A stretch of DNA of 64,000 nt from Myotis daubentonii (GCF_963259705.1 NC_081861.1:104711726-104775725); one strand, 5' to 3'. Numbered from the stretch's first letter, positions 34,890 through 48,314 are shown. Notes: generated by a model not told the origin, from the letters alone. Made by a program: numbers and translations.

Positions 34890-35700
34890 ATCTTTTTCTA
34901 TTTTTTATTTTTTTATTTACAGTTTATTTATTTTTCCCCAGTTTTTAAATTTTTTTTATTGATTAAGTTATTACATATGTGTCCTTATCCTCCCATTACC
35001 CCCTATCCTCCCACTCATGCCCTCACCCCCCTGTTGTCTGTGTCCATTGGTTAGGCCTATATGCTTGCATATAAGTCCTTTGGTTGATCTCTCCTCCTTA
35101 CCCCACCCTCCCCTACCTTCCCTCTGAGGTTTGACAGTCTGATCGATGCTTCTCTATCTCTGGATCTGTTTTTGTTCATCAGTTTATGTTGTTCATTGTA
35201 TTCCAGAAATGAGTGAGATCATGTGGTATTTATCTTCAAAACGACAATGCAGTACCATCTCACACCTGTCAGAATGGCTTTCATCAACAAATCAACAAAC
35301 GATAAGTGCTAGTGAGGATGTGGAGAAAAAGGAACCCTTGTGCACTGCTGGTGGGAATGCAGACTGGTACAGCCACTGTGGAGAACAGTATGGAGTTTCC
35401 TCAAAAAACTAAAAATGCAACTCCCATTTGACCCAGTGATCCCACTTCTAGGACTATATCCCAAGAAACTAGAAACACCAATTAGAAAGGATATATGCAC
35501 CCCTGTGTTCATAGCAGCACAATTCACCATAGCTAAGATTTGGAAACAGCCTAAGTGCCCATCAGAGGTGAGTGGATAGAAAACGGTGGTACATCTACAC
35601 AATGGAATACTGCACTGTGGTAAAAAAGGAGTTCTTACCATTTGCAACAGCATGGATGGAACTGGAGAGGATTATGCTAAGTGAAATAAGCCAGTCAGGG
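34890..35700 (-). mobile_element. L1 with 5' inversion inserted in the L1-B 5'UTR
   Basis: The left part, to about 35230, is an L1 3'UTR on the minus strand with a poly(T) end. The right part, 35231-35700, is C-terminal ORF2 on the plus strand ('cactgctggtgggaatgcag'). This arrangement is twin priming, with the element oriented minus. Similar flanks ('gcacgccatctt' at the left, 'gcaccatctt' at about 35703-35712) are a slightly decayed target duplication. Confidence 0.85.
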
Positions 35701-36437
35701 TGCACCATCTTGAAGGTTTTACAAGGTCCTCCTTGAGGATGTGGGGAGCTACAGCAGCTAGACACAAAGCTTCACCACCATCCAGACTCATCCTGCCCCA
35801 GACCTGGTGTGCCTACAGAGGTAACAACCCAGACCTGCATGACTGCAACAGACACTGGTAGGTCCTCTGCCTGCCTGGCATGCTCTCAGCCTGAACCCGT
35901 GTGCCTGAAGGTACCCAGCCTGGACAGTGTGCCACCTCCATGCAACCACCACTGACACAGCAGAGCTTTTGCCCCTGTGGTGTACTCACCTGCTAGCACT
36001 GCTACTGTGTTACCACAACCACTTTAGAGCCAAGCTGTTAGGCTCCACCACCAGGAATCAGGGGCAGGAATTGTGCTGAAGGCCATGAGATGGATATAGC
36101 CTTCCCTGACTCAGACTTATTGAACTGTGGACTTGAGGAGACTGAAGAGGCTGCAGATCTTTAGCTGGTATGATGACATTAGGGTTGAACTTCACTGGCA
36201 ACAATTCGGAGGGGAGATCACTTCCATGAATGGGACATCAACAATCAAGTCCCAATTTTAACTGGAGAACCCAAATAACACACACAAGGGGCATGCCTAG
36301 AGCATCTAGCTCAGGTGAACAAAGAGACTGTAGCATTGGACCTCTCAAGACAATTCATACATAGGCCATCCCACAAAGATTGGGAGCAATAGTAGGTCTA
36401 TGTAATACAAAGAAGCAAATACAAAAAGACAGATAAA

Positions 36438-37295
36438 ATGGGGAGACAAAGAACCTCCCAATGAAGGAAAAAGACAGAATGTCCAGAAAAAGAACTAAAT
36501 GAACGGGAGATAAGCAACCTATCAGACATAGAGTTCAAAGCAGTGGTTATAAAAATGCTTAAGGAACTTAGTGCAAATTGCAACAATGTGATAGAGGCCA
36601 TGAACAGGAACAAAACAGAAATGAAGAATGCATTTTCTGACATCAAGAACACACTGGAAGGAATTAAAAGTAGATTGGATGAAGCAGAAGATCAAACCAG
36701 TGATTTGGAAGACAAGGTAGAAATAAATACCCAATTAGAGCAGCAAATAGAAAAAAGTAATTAAAAAGCAGGAATAGCTTAAGAGAGCTCTGAGACAACA
36801 TGAAAATAACAACATCTGCATTATAGGAATACCAAAAGGGTAAGGATGTAAGCAAGGACCAGAACCATGGTTAAAGAAATAATGTAAGACAACTACCCCA
36901 ACCTGGTGAAGGAAAAGGTCACACAAGTTCAGGAGGCACAGAGAGTCCCAATCAAGATAAACCTAAAGAGTTCCACATCTAGACACACCATAATTAAAAT
37001 GACAAACATTAAATACAAAGAAAGAATCTTAAAGGCAGCAAGAGAGAGACAGAAAATTACCTACAAAGGAGTTCCCATTACAATGTCAGCTGACTTCTCA
37101 ATAGAAACACTTCAGGCATGAAGTATTCAAAGTGATGAAAAGCAAGGAACTAAATCTAAGACTACTGTATTCAGCAAGGCTATCATTTAAAATTGAAGAT
37201 GAAATAAAAAGCTTTCCAGATTAAAAAAAAAAAGGTTAAAGGAGTAAATTACCACCAAAGCAGCAATGCAAGAAATGTTAAGAGCACTGCTTTAA
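36438..37295 (+). pseudogene. L1-B ORF1 remnant
   Basis: From an ATG at 36438 the frame matches L1 ORF1p with interruptions. A coiled-coil-like stretch (NRNKTEMKNAFSDIKNTLEG, SRLDEAEDQTSDLEDKVE) is followed by KERILKAARERQKITYKG and MSADFSIETLQA, and the copy ends with a decayed LQEMLRALL before the stop. Frameshifts and stops rule out a working nucleic-acid chaperone. Confidence 0.85.
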
Positions 37296-37712
37296 GAAGA
37301 AAATGAGAGAAAGAGGATCATAGGCATAAAGAAAATAAAAATGGCAATAAATAAATACTTATTAATAATAACCTTAAATGTAAATGCATTAAATGCTCCA
37401 GTGAATAGACATAGGGTAATGGAATGGATAAGAAAACATGACCCATATATATGCTGTCTACAAGAGACCCACATCAGAACAAAAGATACAGACTAAGAGA
37501 GCAGGGATGGAAAATTTATTCCATGCAAATGGAAAGGAAAAATAAGCTGGGGTAGCAATAGTCAAATCAGACAAAATAGAGTTCAAAACAAAACCCATAC
37601 CAAGAGACAAATAAGGCTGCTATATAATACTAAAGGGAATGATTCAACTAGAAAATATAACCCTTGTAAATATATATGAACCCAATATAGGAACACCCAA
37701 GTTCATAAAAAC

Positions 37713-37989
37713 AAAAACAAAAACACTCTTTTTGTTTGTTTTTTGTTAATCCTCACCCGAGAATATTTTTCCATTGATTTTTAGGGAGAGTAGAAGAGCG
37801 AGGGAAAGACAGAGAGAAACATAGATGTGAGAAAAACACATCGATTGATTGCCTCCTGCATGAGTCCAGACCAGAGCCCAGGCCAGGGAGGAGCCTGCAA
37901 CCAAGGTACATGCCCTTGATGGTAATCAAACCTGGGACCCTTTGGTCTGCAGGATGATGGTCTATTCACTGAGCCAAACTGGCAAGGGC
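37713..37989 (-). mobile_element. tRNA-derived SINE in L1-B ORF2
   Basis: Reversed SINE with a longer body than the other Ves copies: it includes 'aatcctcacccgagaatatt' near the tail and ends 'cactgagccaaactggcaag'. Target duplications cataaaaac lie at 37704-37712 and 37990-37998. It may be an older or sister Ves subfamily. Confidence 0.88.
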
Positions 37990-38693
37990 CATAAAAACTC
38001 TTGATGAACTTTCAGGGAGAGATTAACAGCAATATAGTCATAGTAGGGGACCTTAACATTCCACTGACACCACTGGATATATCTTTCAGACAAAAAAAAT
38101 CAACAAGGAAACAGAGTCCTTAAATAACACACTAGATCATATGGATCTAACTGATACTTACAGAATATTTCATCCCAAAGCAACAGAATATACATTCTTC
38201 TCAAGCACACATGGAACATTCTCAGAGATAGACCACATGTTTGGACACAAAGTCTATACGAATGCAAGAAGATGTATGTAATTCCAAGCATCTTCTTGGA
38301 ACACAATGACATGAAGTTAGAAATCAAGTACAATAAAAAACAGTCAACAACATGGAGGCTAAATAGCATGCTATTAAAAAAAATGAATGGGTTACTAATT
38401 AGATAAAGCAAGAAATTAAAAGCTTCCTAGAAACAAGTAAAAATGAACACACAAAACCCCAAAACCTATGGGACAAGGTGAAAGCACTGCTGAGAGGGAA
38501 GTTGATAGTATTACAGGGCCTACCTCAAGAAATAAGAGAAAGCACTAATAAACTATTTAGCCTCACAACTAAATGAATTACAAAGAGAAGAGCAAGAAAA
38601 GCCCAGAAGAAGTAGAAGGAAGGAAATAATAAAAATCAGAGCAGAAATAAGAGAAAATAAAAATTAAAAAAATCAGAGCAGAAATAAATGACA

Positions 38694-38876
38694 TCCTATA
38701 TAATAAAACCCTAATATACAAATCTAAAGAACGGCGGAGTGACCAGCAGAATGACCGGTCGCTATGATGCACACTGACCACCAGGGGCAGATGCTCAATG
38801 CAGCGGGAGGTGACTGGTCGTAGTGACCAGGGCGTGGGGCTGGCCAGTGGGCGGCGCCAGGTCTCCAGGCCTCTAG
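38694..38876 (+). mobile_element. Helitron (183 bp) in L1-B ORF2
   Basis: Starts TCCTATATAATAAAACCC and ends CAGGCCTCTAG, between an A and a T of L1-B (insertion into AT, no target duplication). It contains 'gaccaccaggggcagatgc', shared with the Helitron at 54814. It is a short non-autonomous copy. Confidence 0.9.
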
Positions 38877-40590
38877 TAGAGATTAATAAAACAGTACAAA
38901 AGATAAATGAATCCAAGAGCTGGTTCTTTGAAAAGAAAAACAAGATTGATGAACCCCTAGCCAGGCTCATTAAGAAACAAAGAGAGAGGACCAAAATAAA
39001 TAAATTGAAAAATGAAAGAGGTGCTATAACAACAGACACCATAGAAATACAAAGGATTGTAAGCAAATACTATAAACAACTATTTGCCAATAAATTGGAC
39101 AAACTGGGCAAAATGGACAAATTCCCCAAAATGTACAATTTTCCAAAACTCAATCAGGAAGAATCAGATATCCTGAGTAGACCAATAACAACTGATAAAA
39201 TTGAAGCAGTAAAAAACTCCTAACTAAATGTCTTGCAACAGATGGATTTATTGGAGAATTTTACCAAACCTTGAAAGAAGAACTAACATCTACCCTCCTC
39301 AAAATATCCCAAAAAATTCAAGAGGAAGGAACATTTCCAAGCTATTTTAATGAAGCCAGCATCATCCTAATTCCAAAACCAGATAAAGACACTACAAAGA
39401 AAGGAATTACAGTCCAATATCCCAGATGAACACAGATGCTAAAATCCTCAACAAAATATTAGCAAATTGGATCCAGTAATATATTAAAAAGATCATCCAC
39501 CATAATCAAGTAAGATTTATTCTGGTGATGCAAGGCTGGTACAATAATTGCAAATCAATAAAAGTGATACATCACATAAACAAAATGAAAGATAAAAATC
39601 ACATCATATCAATTAATGTAGAAAAAGCATTAGACAAAATCCATCACCCTTTTTAATAAAATCTCTCAGGAAAGTGGGAATAGAGAGATCATACCTCAAC
39701 ATAATAAAGGCCATATATGACAAAGTTACAGCTAAGATAATACTCAATGGACAACAACTAAAAATGTTTCCCTTAAGAACAGGAACAAGACAAGGATGTC
39801 CACTTTCACCACTCTTACTCTACATTCCTTACCATAGCAATCAGACAAGTAAAAGAGACAAAAGGCATCCAAATTGGAAAGGAGGAAGTAAATCTGTCAT
39901 TATTTGCAGATCACATAATATTGTACATAAAAAACCCTAAAAACTCTACCAGTAAACTTCTATACATAATAAATGAATTAAGCAAGGTAGCAAGATACAA
40001 AATCAACATCCAGAAATTGATAGCATTTTTATACACCAATAATGAACTCTCCAAAAGAGAAAATAAAAAAATAAAAACAACCCCATAGCTATGATCTGGA
40101 AACAGCCTAAGTGCCTATCAGTTGGTTAGTGGATTAGAAAACTGTGGTACCTCTACACAATGGAATACTATGCTGCTGTAAAAAGGAAGGAACTCCTACC
40201 ATTTGCAACAGCATGGATGGACATGGAGAACATTATGCTAAGTGAAATAAGCCAGTCAGAGAAAGATAAATATCATGTGATCTCACTCATTTGTGGAATA
40301 TAATGAACAACATAAACTGATGAACAAAAACAGATCCAGAGACAGTGAATCATTGATCAGATGCTCAAACCTCGGAGGGAAGGTAGGGGAGGGTGGGGGT
40401 AAGGGGGAGAGATCAACCAAAGGACTTGTATGCATGCATATAAGCATAACCAATGGACTCAGACAGCAGGGGGTGAGGGTGAGGGTGAGGGCAGGATTGG
40501 GGGGTGGGGGGCAATGGGGGATAAGGACACATTTGTAATACCTTAATCAATAAAGGGGAAGAAATTTTTAAAAAAAAACAACAAGATAAA

Positions 40591-41312
40591 ACCTCACTTT
40601 TATTAAACGTTTTATGCTAGATTGGCACTCTATGAAAATTACTTGTTTTTCCAATTGAAGCATGGTTATTAAAGTTTCAGTAATCCATTGAAAGTTGAAT
40701 ATTCACACTGGACCATTTTAAAGCACATACAGACACCTTGTCAGTTTCCTTCATTTAAAAGAAATTTATTTTACCCTTTTTGTGACTGACAAAAAGCTTA
40801 CTGAGGCTAGCTGGAAAGTAACTTCCCTCTAGGTCACATTCCTCAGTAGCCCTGCTCTGTATCTTTGGAGGGAAGGATACCTTGAATTTTAAACCCAGAC
40901 ATGTGAGAAGAAATACTGGGCATTCATTGAGTGGAGGTGAAGGGTATGATTTGCTCTTTGAAGAAGATTGATTTAAATTTCTGGACAGTGCCATTGTCTA
41001 CTTGGTAGTGCAAATTATTTTTTTCTGTAGGAAATGTGAGTTGTATTCCTTAGTAAACCCTTGTGATACCCATTCCTAATTTTTCTTGCATTTTATGATT
41101 TTCAGTCACCTATATTTACTGTGTCCTTTTATTTTAAGTCCCATTGGGAAATTAGGAAATTAGCACCACCTGAAGCCCCTTTGTCAAGATATGTTGTAGT
41201 GAACATGTGCTTGTAGGTGTATAACAAAAGCAATAACTCTTTAGATATAAAATATCCTTTGTTAGAATAAATTTGCTATTTGAAATTTTGGACTTACAGA
41301 TATGATCAAGTT
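40591..41312. other. Unassigned intronic DNA
   Basis: No gene or repeat recognised. Confidence 0.5.
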
Positions 41313-41563
41313 AGGAGACATTTTTTTTAATTTTATTTTTTATTATTAGTTAAGGTATTACAAATGTGTCCTCATCCCCCCCATTAACCCCCAACCTCCC
41401 CCCCCTCCCCGCCCCGCACACTCATGCTCCCATCCCCCTGTTGTCCATGTCCATTGGTTTGGCTTATATACATGTATACAAGTCCTTCGGTTGATCTCTT
41501 CCCCTTACCCCCACCCTCCCCTACTTTCCTTCTGGGGATTGATAGCCAGGAGACATTTTTTTA
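41313..41563 (-). mobile_element. 5'-truncated L1 3' end with target duplication
   Basis: Reversed L1 3'UTR with a poly(T)-rich start, C-runs ('ccaacctcccccccctcccc') and 'catgtccattggtttggct'. Flanks aggagacatttttttaa repeat at about 41313-41329 and 41548-41564, so the unit is a complete short insertion. Confidence 0.9.
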
Positions 41564-41564
41564 A

Positions 41565-42190
41565 CATTCCCCAAAGATTCAAAACTGTACCAATTTTCAC
41601 ATTTGACAAGACAGAACCTACTAAAAAGTGTTATTATGGTCCATTCTTTTAAGCCTTATGGAGGTGTAGAGCATTATAGGAAGTATGTGTACTTATTGTC
41701 AGGTAGTTCCAGAGCATGGGATGAATACTTGTGGTCCAGAGATGATGGCTGGAGGGTAAAGATATCAGTGAAGTTATACTACAATGCCCAGTGATAACAA
41801 GCCTGGCCACCATCTTAACTCAGCAGAAAGAACACTGCTCTCAATATAGTAAGCATTCACTAAAGTAAGAAGGCTTCAGAGTAATTTATCTCAAAGGTCT
41901 TCTGCCCTTTTTCTCACACAAACATGACAGATGACTTTAACCCAGGGCCATGTATAATTTTTAGCATGTTAGCTAAATGTTACCTCTTCATTAATTTAAA
42001 ACCAACTGTTGCAAATAGCAAGCGACTCAAAGTACCATATTTAGGGGCATCTTTATACCTACTTAAATTTGTAAATATGCAAATAGTAGATAAATTACTT
42101 GATAAAATTTATACTAACTGAACACTTCCTGTTGCATTATGGAGATTAAAAACCACTGATTTAACTGAACCTTCTATGAAGCTTCTGGTC
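41565..42190. other. Unassigned intronic DNA
   Basis: No gene or named repeat. Confidence 0.5.
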
Positions 42191-42192
42191 CA

Positions 42193-42453
42193 GAAATTTT
42201 CAACATTTCATCTCAGGACACATATACTTATTACTAAAATTATCTGGCACACCAAAATATATATTCTTTTTTTGCCAATCTGACAAAAATGGGTATAATT
42301 TTGATTCATTAACACCAGATGGCAATTGTGTTGGCTGTTGTCATTTTTTTTAAATCTGACAATCTAAGGGAAAAAAGGTCAGGGCCCCTGACTAAATAGT
42401 CAGGTATTCCATGTTTTAAAAGTTCTTGTGGCACACCATGTGAAAATCACTGG
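42193..42453. repeat. Old hAT-type transposon relic
   Basis: Ends 'cagaaattttcaacatttca' and 'gtgaaaatcactg' are imperfect inverted repeats, with 'ggcacaccaaaat' and 'tggcacaccatgtg' inside. Flanks ttctggtc and gtctagtc match partly, consistent with a worn 8-bp target site. Confidence 0.45.
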
Positions 42454-43782
42454 TCTAGTCCATTAGACATTCACTCCTGATTATTTGACTTTTACATTGA
42501 TTTTTATAAAAATTAAAAAGGGAGTATATGTTATATTTAGGACTGAAAGTTTGATTTTATAAGCTAATAAGGAAATATGATTCCTGTTGGAAAAATTACT
42601 GGTCTTTAAAGAAGGGCATCCTATACTCTGATCTAAATAGCCTATGGAAATTTCCGTTCTTATTCGGAGAAATTAAGAATTTTTTTCTCTGGAGTTATGT
42701 GATGAGAGAGAAAATTACTTACACACAAGCAAGTTAGAAGGACAAAAATACAAATCTCTGTGTATGCATGTGTGTGTGTGTGTCGGGGGGGTGTAAATCC
42801 ATAGAGGACTTGACTGTATGGAAGCTTTATTATTTTGTATTTTTATTTCCATTGGGAAGACTGCTTGTTTTGATTTTATTTTTTCTCATTATTCTACTCC
42901 ATGTTTCTTTTTACTATGACTCCATGAATAATTTTTTTATTATGCTATGTACCTCCGAAATGTTAAGTAAGAGTTTTAAGTTTGGACAAATTACCATAGA
43001 AGTGTGAATTAACATTCTAAAATAAATGCATATTAGAGGAGAAGCCTAACTAAATAGTATTAATTTTACTATCTTAAAACTCTCTTTTAGGTATGATTAG
43101 GAGGCAAAATAATTATATTATCTCTACCTGTTAACCTAGCTGAAGAAGTAGCACAGATACACATGAAAGACCCCTTAGCATGTTAATGACTAATGAGTGG
43201 TACAAGTATATTCCAGACTTAGTATACAAAGAGACTTAGGTCATATCTTCTCATTCAGTTTCTGTTGTAAACTATGAACATTGAAGCATAGAGTGACTCT
43301 GAGGCTTGTAACATTCTCAAGGAAATATTTATTTCTGTTCATTACATGATGCTTATTAAGATAGGTAGTAGACTTGGATTGTTTGTGAAGATTTTCAACA
43401 AGGGCTGAAATTAAGAAAGGCTTGTAGATAACCAGAAAACAAAGCTTCCTACCACTCACACTTTTGCATTAACTGCATTTTAGGTTATTGATATGCATCA
43501 TCTAGCCTTACTTTTGCTCATTAGATGTGGGAAATTTTCTAGAAAAAGAAAAATTCAGGTTGATAAAAGGATCTGTCATATGAAAGCTCTTCAATCCACT
43601 TGTGAGACATTGTTAACAACAAAATAATAAAGCGGGAAAACCATGTATCTTCTGTGAAACCATAAATCTTGATCCATGTCTGAGTTCATTTATGCTAGTT
43701 CACAAACACTGACTTTTGTTGAATTTGAAAATAATAGAAGCTTTTTGTTCAGTAATATAGTTTATTGTCCTTTGGGTTCTAG
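42454..43782. other. SH3BGRL: Intron 1, proximal part
   Basis: Unassigned apart from a short (TG)n run near 42766-42782. It leads into the splice acceptor of exon 2 (T-rich tract, 'tttgggttctag'). Confidence 0.6.
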
Positions 43783-44052
<270 letters not shown>

Positions 44053-45544
44053 TAGATATGCATACAATCATTTCTCTTATTCATTCTTTGCATCCATCAT
44101 AGGCAGCTGAGGTATTTTGCCGATGACTAGGAGGTAAATGAAGTGATCCATCAAAATTACCTGTAAATGTAGAAATACAGATTTTGAACATATAACTTTA
44201 CATTTCTTCATCTCAATTCCAATAAGAACAATTGTATTAATGTTTCCGGTACGTCCATGAAGGAGTCTCTGAAAAGAGGTCAGCCGTTTGACTTATTTAG
44301 ATTAACATTAGTTAAAAAAAGAGGAATGCCTTATTTCCTGATTAAAACTAGTAAATACTTTTATTTTGGTATCATTAATGAATTTTGTTAAAGTTTTAAT
44401 TCAGCTCATTGAACTAATGTAAGAAATGAGAGAAAATATTTTTCTTTTTTCTTTTTTCTTTGCTTTGTGACTGGTGCTTTCAAATATGCTATTTTGTTTA
44501 GTCTTCATTTAAACCATGGAGCATTTTCCTTAATACTTTATTAATTGTATATTCAAGTACAATTTGTAGTTTATGGCTATTCTAGGCAGCACAATGGCAA
44601 GTAGAAATCTAAATAAGACACAGACTCTTCTCTTAAGGAGCTGATTAGGAGTGGGGTGTGGGAAGAATCATACATACCTGAAACAATCAGAGAATAGTTA
44701 TGAAGTCATGGTAGAGAAAGCATAAGTAAAGGCCATAAGAATTTCCAATAGAGAACTGTTTGCATTGCTATATCCTCAGAATTAGCATTATTGAGGAACA
44801 GATCTTTTTAGAGCCAGCAATCCATATCTTCTAGCTCATAGGTGAATACAGGAGTGAAACAGACACTTTTTGGTGGGGATCTTTTCATGGACCAATTCAA
44901 ATCATATAAGGGATGGGTGTGACAAACTTGAGTTTATTGGCACAGAAGTGTTTGTCTTTAGTCACTTCTGAGGAGGGGGGCCTAAAAATTTCATCTGTCG
45001 CTGCAAACATAGCCAAACTACGGATAAGGAAATGGCAAGTGTGCTATCCATTTAGATATTGAAATCTCACTTCCTCTATATTTGAAATTTCTGAAAATTG
45101 GTGAATTAGAGTGGTTGAAAGAGACCTCAGGGGTCATACAGTCCAATCTAAAGCAGCATATATTATCTTAACCTCTCCTTTTTAAAACGGACATTTCAAT
45201 TTGACTTTTGAAAACAAACACATTTTGGGTTATAAGGGTAACATTTGAGAAACCACATTTACCTGGTTTATTTCTCCTTGTGAAGCCACACTGCAAGAGA
45301 ATGGGGTATGTTATGGAAATAGGGCAAGAATCACTGAGAAATGGGAAGATGGAAAGGAAGGGGCAAGAGGGTGAGACTCAACCAAATGCATAAACATTTC
45401 TTAGTGGAAAAGGAATCCAACTTCTAGTGAGTACTTCCTGGGTGCCAGGCACTGAGTTAGGAGTTTAAAAACAATAAGAATGAAGATTTGTCCCTATACA
45501 GACACTTAGAAGAGTATATAGCAACCTTTCATACAAAAAATATT

Positions 45545-45770
45545 GCATGTCATCTATTGTGCTACATGTTTTGTATGTATTATATCTCAGTTCTCATACT
45601 AATCCCCTGACATAGGTAATTGTTCTTATTCTATAGATGAAGAAATTGAGGCCTAGAAGTGTTTAACTGACTTCCAAAATTACACAATAAGTGATGAAGC
45701 TAGGATTTAAATCTAGATATGCCTTACTTTGAAGCTCTTATACTTTCTATTAAATCACTGCATTATTCAT
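45545..45770 (-). repeat. MIR relic
   Basis: Reversed MIR: 'atctcagttctcatactaat', 'ctatagatgaagaaattgag', 'gcctagaagtgtttaactg', 'agctaggatttaaatc'. A further old fragment with 'gggtgccaggcactgag' lies just upstream at 45425-45475. Confidence 0.75.
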
Positions 45771-46199
45771 TTTCTTGTTTATTCAAAGTTTCCATCTTCA
45801 TTCTTTTCTTGCTCCATTATGTGGTGGGGTCTGACCACAGCAAATTAAATTTTCTAATCTACATTGCCAACTGGCTGCCTATTGGGTTTGGCTGATAATA
45901 AGAGGTACTAGTTTGAAGAATGAAGGGCAGGAGGAGAGGAAAAACCAAAGTATCCTCCTCCTTTCTATCTGGATGATCCATGACAGTGACTGAATCTCCT
46001 TTATGGTACCAGCTCTACCAGGTACCCCAGCTCCTGGGTCCTGTAATATCACCTTCTTTATTCTTTCCTTTTGCCCTAGATTTGGTAGCAGCTTCCTGTT
46101 GTTTGCTAATCTCTGGGTTGTCTCGCCATCACCTGTTTGCCTTTCAGATTTTTTATCTTTTCTAAGTAGTTCTTCATATTAAATTGCCTGTTTTAACTA

Positions 46200-46435
46200 T
46201 CTCAAGGTTTCTCAATCTTGGCACTACTGACATTATGGGTTGGACAATTCTTTGTTGTGGGCAACTGCTCTGCACATTGTAAAATGTTTAGCAGCAACCC
46301 AGGCTTCTATCCTTGAATTCCAGTAGCACTCTTACATTTGTGAAAACATATCTCCAGACTTTGCCAGATGTCTCTGTGGGAAAAATTACCTCCTTAGTTA
46401 AGTGAGAAACACTTAACTATGGCAGCTTAGGTTCT
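46200..46435 (+). repeat. MER20-like hAT-Charlie relic
   Basis: Ordered phrases 'ttctcaatcttggcactact', 'ttgttgtgggcaactgctc', 'aaaatgtttagcagcaaccc' and 'ctccagactttgccagatg' match this old DNA transposon. The terminal repeats are worn. Confidence 0.65.
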
Positions 46436-46719
46436 TATTTCCAGGCTGGAATGTGACTGAAACAACTACCCTATTTATATACATGAGACTCTGATATAAA
46501 AGATACAAAATTTATAAAGTAAGCTTTGCTCTGAAAGAGCTATGCTTCTATATGGATAACTAAAACACATTTCCATGAAATAATAAATAATATTATACCA
46601 ACATATGGTATAATACATTCTGTATTAATGTTATTGGAATCTCAGAGATGTAAATAAATTATCTTTATTTTTTCTCAAGAGAATTCCTATATAAGAAGCA
46701 GACTATGTCACAGTCTGCT

Positions 46720-46800
46720 TTGTTTACTCTTATATTCTTAGCACCAAGAATAGTGATTGGAATATAGTAGGTGCTCAATATATATTTGCTGACTAAATTA
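46720..46800 (+). repeat. L2/MIR-type 3' tail
   Basis: 'aatagtgattggaatatagt' followed by 'aggtgctcaatatatatttg' and 'ctgactaaatt' is the conserved 3' end of an L2-like element. Confidence 0.6.
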
Positions 46801-47665
46801 TTTAATCTGGCTTAATTGAGAAACCAGTGTTCTTTTCTTTCAGAGTTACAAATCTGTTTGTTTGCTAAGTCCAAGGCCAAAAAATCATAATATACTTTGA
46901 TACTAAAACACTTGAAAGAAAGACGAAAGAGTCCCCTACATAGCATTTTTATCAGATTTCAATAAAGCTGAAGACCTGCTTTCTTTCCCATAATTTTAAA
47001 GAATGATAAATGTTTTTATTGCTTTGATGTTAGTAAGAAATATCTCTTGTTAGATTCTTTTAACTAGCATTTTGAGGTTATTTCAAAGTGATTAAGTATA
47101 GATATGATCTATATTGTTTGTTTACCTTGAGTAGCTTATAGATCATGTGTCTCAGTATGGAACTAGTATCAAGATCCAGTTAATTTCACTTTTGAATAGT
47201 AAACTCAAAGAGTATAGGAGGCTCATATATGCCTGTTATTTAGGGTTTATTCCTTTGTCAACATCTAGGGTACACAAAAAGATGATTTGAGTCAATCTTT
47301 GTGGAGATACTAGGGGCTCTAAACAATTCTGACTATAATCCCTAAATAAGGGAGAAATTCTGATGTATCATGGGGTGGGGCTCAAATTTAGGGTCACCAA
47401 TGGCTTGAGAGGCTCTCAACTTTATACCTACAGATTCTTCAGATACCAAGAACTATACATGCTAGAAAAGAACCCTGTAACACTGTGATCTGTTAGTGAG
47501 GCAATCTCTAGAGAATCCAGCATATTGAGTGTTAATTATATCCGTTAAATGCTAAGCTTATCTCTATTTTAAATCAAACAAACTAAGGCCACGTATAGAT
47601 AGTGGCTCTGTTTCCAAAATAGGTGTGTTAGTAACTCCATAGTCAAATTTAGGGTATTTTACTTG

Positions 47666-48154
47666 TTATTTTTGGAAAATATTTGGTGGCTTAGAGGATG
47701 ACAGTATAAAGAAAGCCCAACCAAATTCAGACACATGACGCTTGCTCGGCTCACCAGATAGGAACCTTTTAGTAGCCTGTTTGCTCTTCTGGTCATATTT
47801 CATGAAAATCATATTCACTTCCTCCAAAGACAGCACAAATTTAATATTCTTATGGCCTTGGGCATATCTAGCAAATATATGGTCTACCATAGGCTCTGAG
47901 GACACCTCTACCTAATAAATAATAGAACAAAAATAATGGGAAACTGGAACAACAAATTCATGCCAGAATAAATAACCTCTTACTGGTAAACTCCTTTGGG
48001 CTGTGGAGAAAGCTGCTTTCCCAAAGACAGATTTCAATTCTGTGCGATGCGGAATAAGCCATTTTGCAGTTTTTGCCCAACAGAACAGCGTATCTTCTAT
48101 ATACATTAAATGAGATCCAATAAGCCTTGCCTCTTTATTATCTTTTCCATAATT
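47666..48154 (-). other. Antisense candidate ORF with splice-like junctions (unrecognised)
   Basis: On the minus strand two open stretches in the same frame (48106-47912 and 47911-47666) are separated by one TAG. The TAG lies in a 72-bp segment, 47983-47912, that starts GTAAGAGG and ends with a T-rich tract and AG, so it could be a mini-intron. Splicing would join ...STAQRSLP to VEVSSEPMVDH. A further acceptor-like AG precedes 48154 and a donor-like GTGAGC follows KRFLS. The peptide (IEDTLFCWAKTAKWLIPHRT, YAQGHKNIKFVLSLEEVNM) matches nothing that I recognise. It may be chance or a decayed retrogene. Confidence 0.25.
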
Positions 48155-48314
48155 CTAGCATTATGGAAGTTAGTTAGCCTGCTACTACCACGGAGGTTGA
48201 CTTGTCAAGCTATTTTAAATAAATGTCCTCTTTTTCTTCCTTTTTATTTATTTATTTATTTTTTGGTTGCATATTGCTAATTCTTCTTACCTTTTCTTTT
48301 TTTTTCCCACCGAG

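Larger units (their letters stand above)
37330..40080 (+). pseudogene. L1-B ORF2 remnant
   Basis: Fragments of endonuclease sequence (MDKKT-like start; 'ctgtctacaagagacccaca') precede the SINE, and the part between endonuclease and RT lies around the Helitron. RT motifs follow ([12 protein letters not shown] near 39777-39812). The catalytic FADD motif has become FADH ('gcagatcacata' near 39906), which would abolish catalysis, and many stops are present. Confidence 0.85.
34546..40590 (+). mobile_element. L1-B: decayed near-full-length L1 with three insertions
   Basis: Order on the plus strand: GC-richer 5'UTR (34546-36437, interrupted by an inverted minus L1 at 34890-35700), ORF1 remnant (36438-37295), ORF2 remnant (37330-40080, interrupted by a SINE at 37713-37989 and a Helitron at 38694-38876), then C-terminal ORF2 and G-rich 3'UTR to the A-rich tail near 40550-40590. 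At about 40082 the ORF2 body jumps to the far C-terminus, an internal deletion. The 5' boundary is approximate. Confidence 0.85.

Noticed and set aside
40755..40994. 79-residue minus ORF
   Set aside because: No recognisable domain, no splice or promoter support; likely chance.
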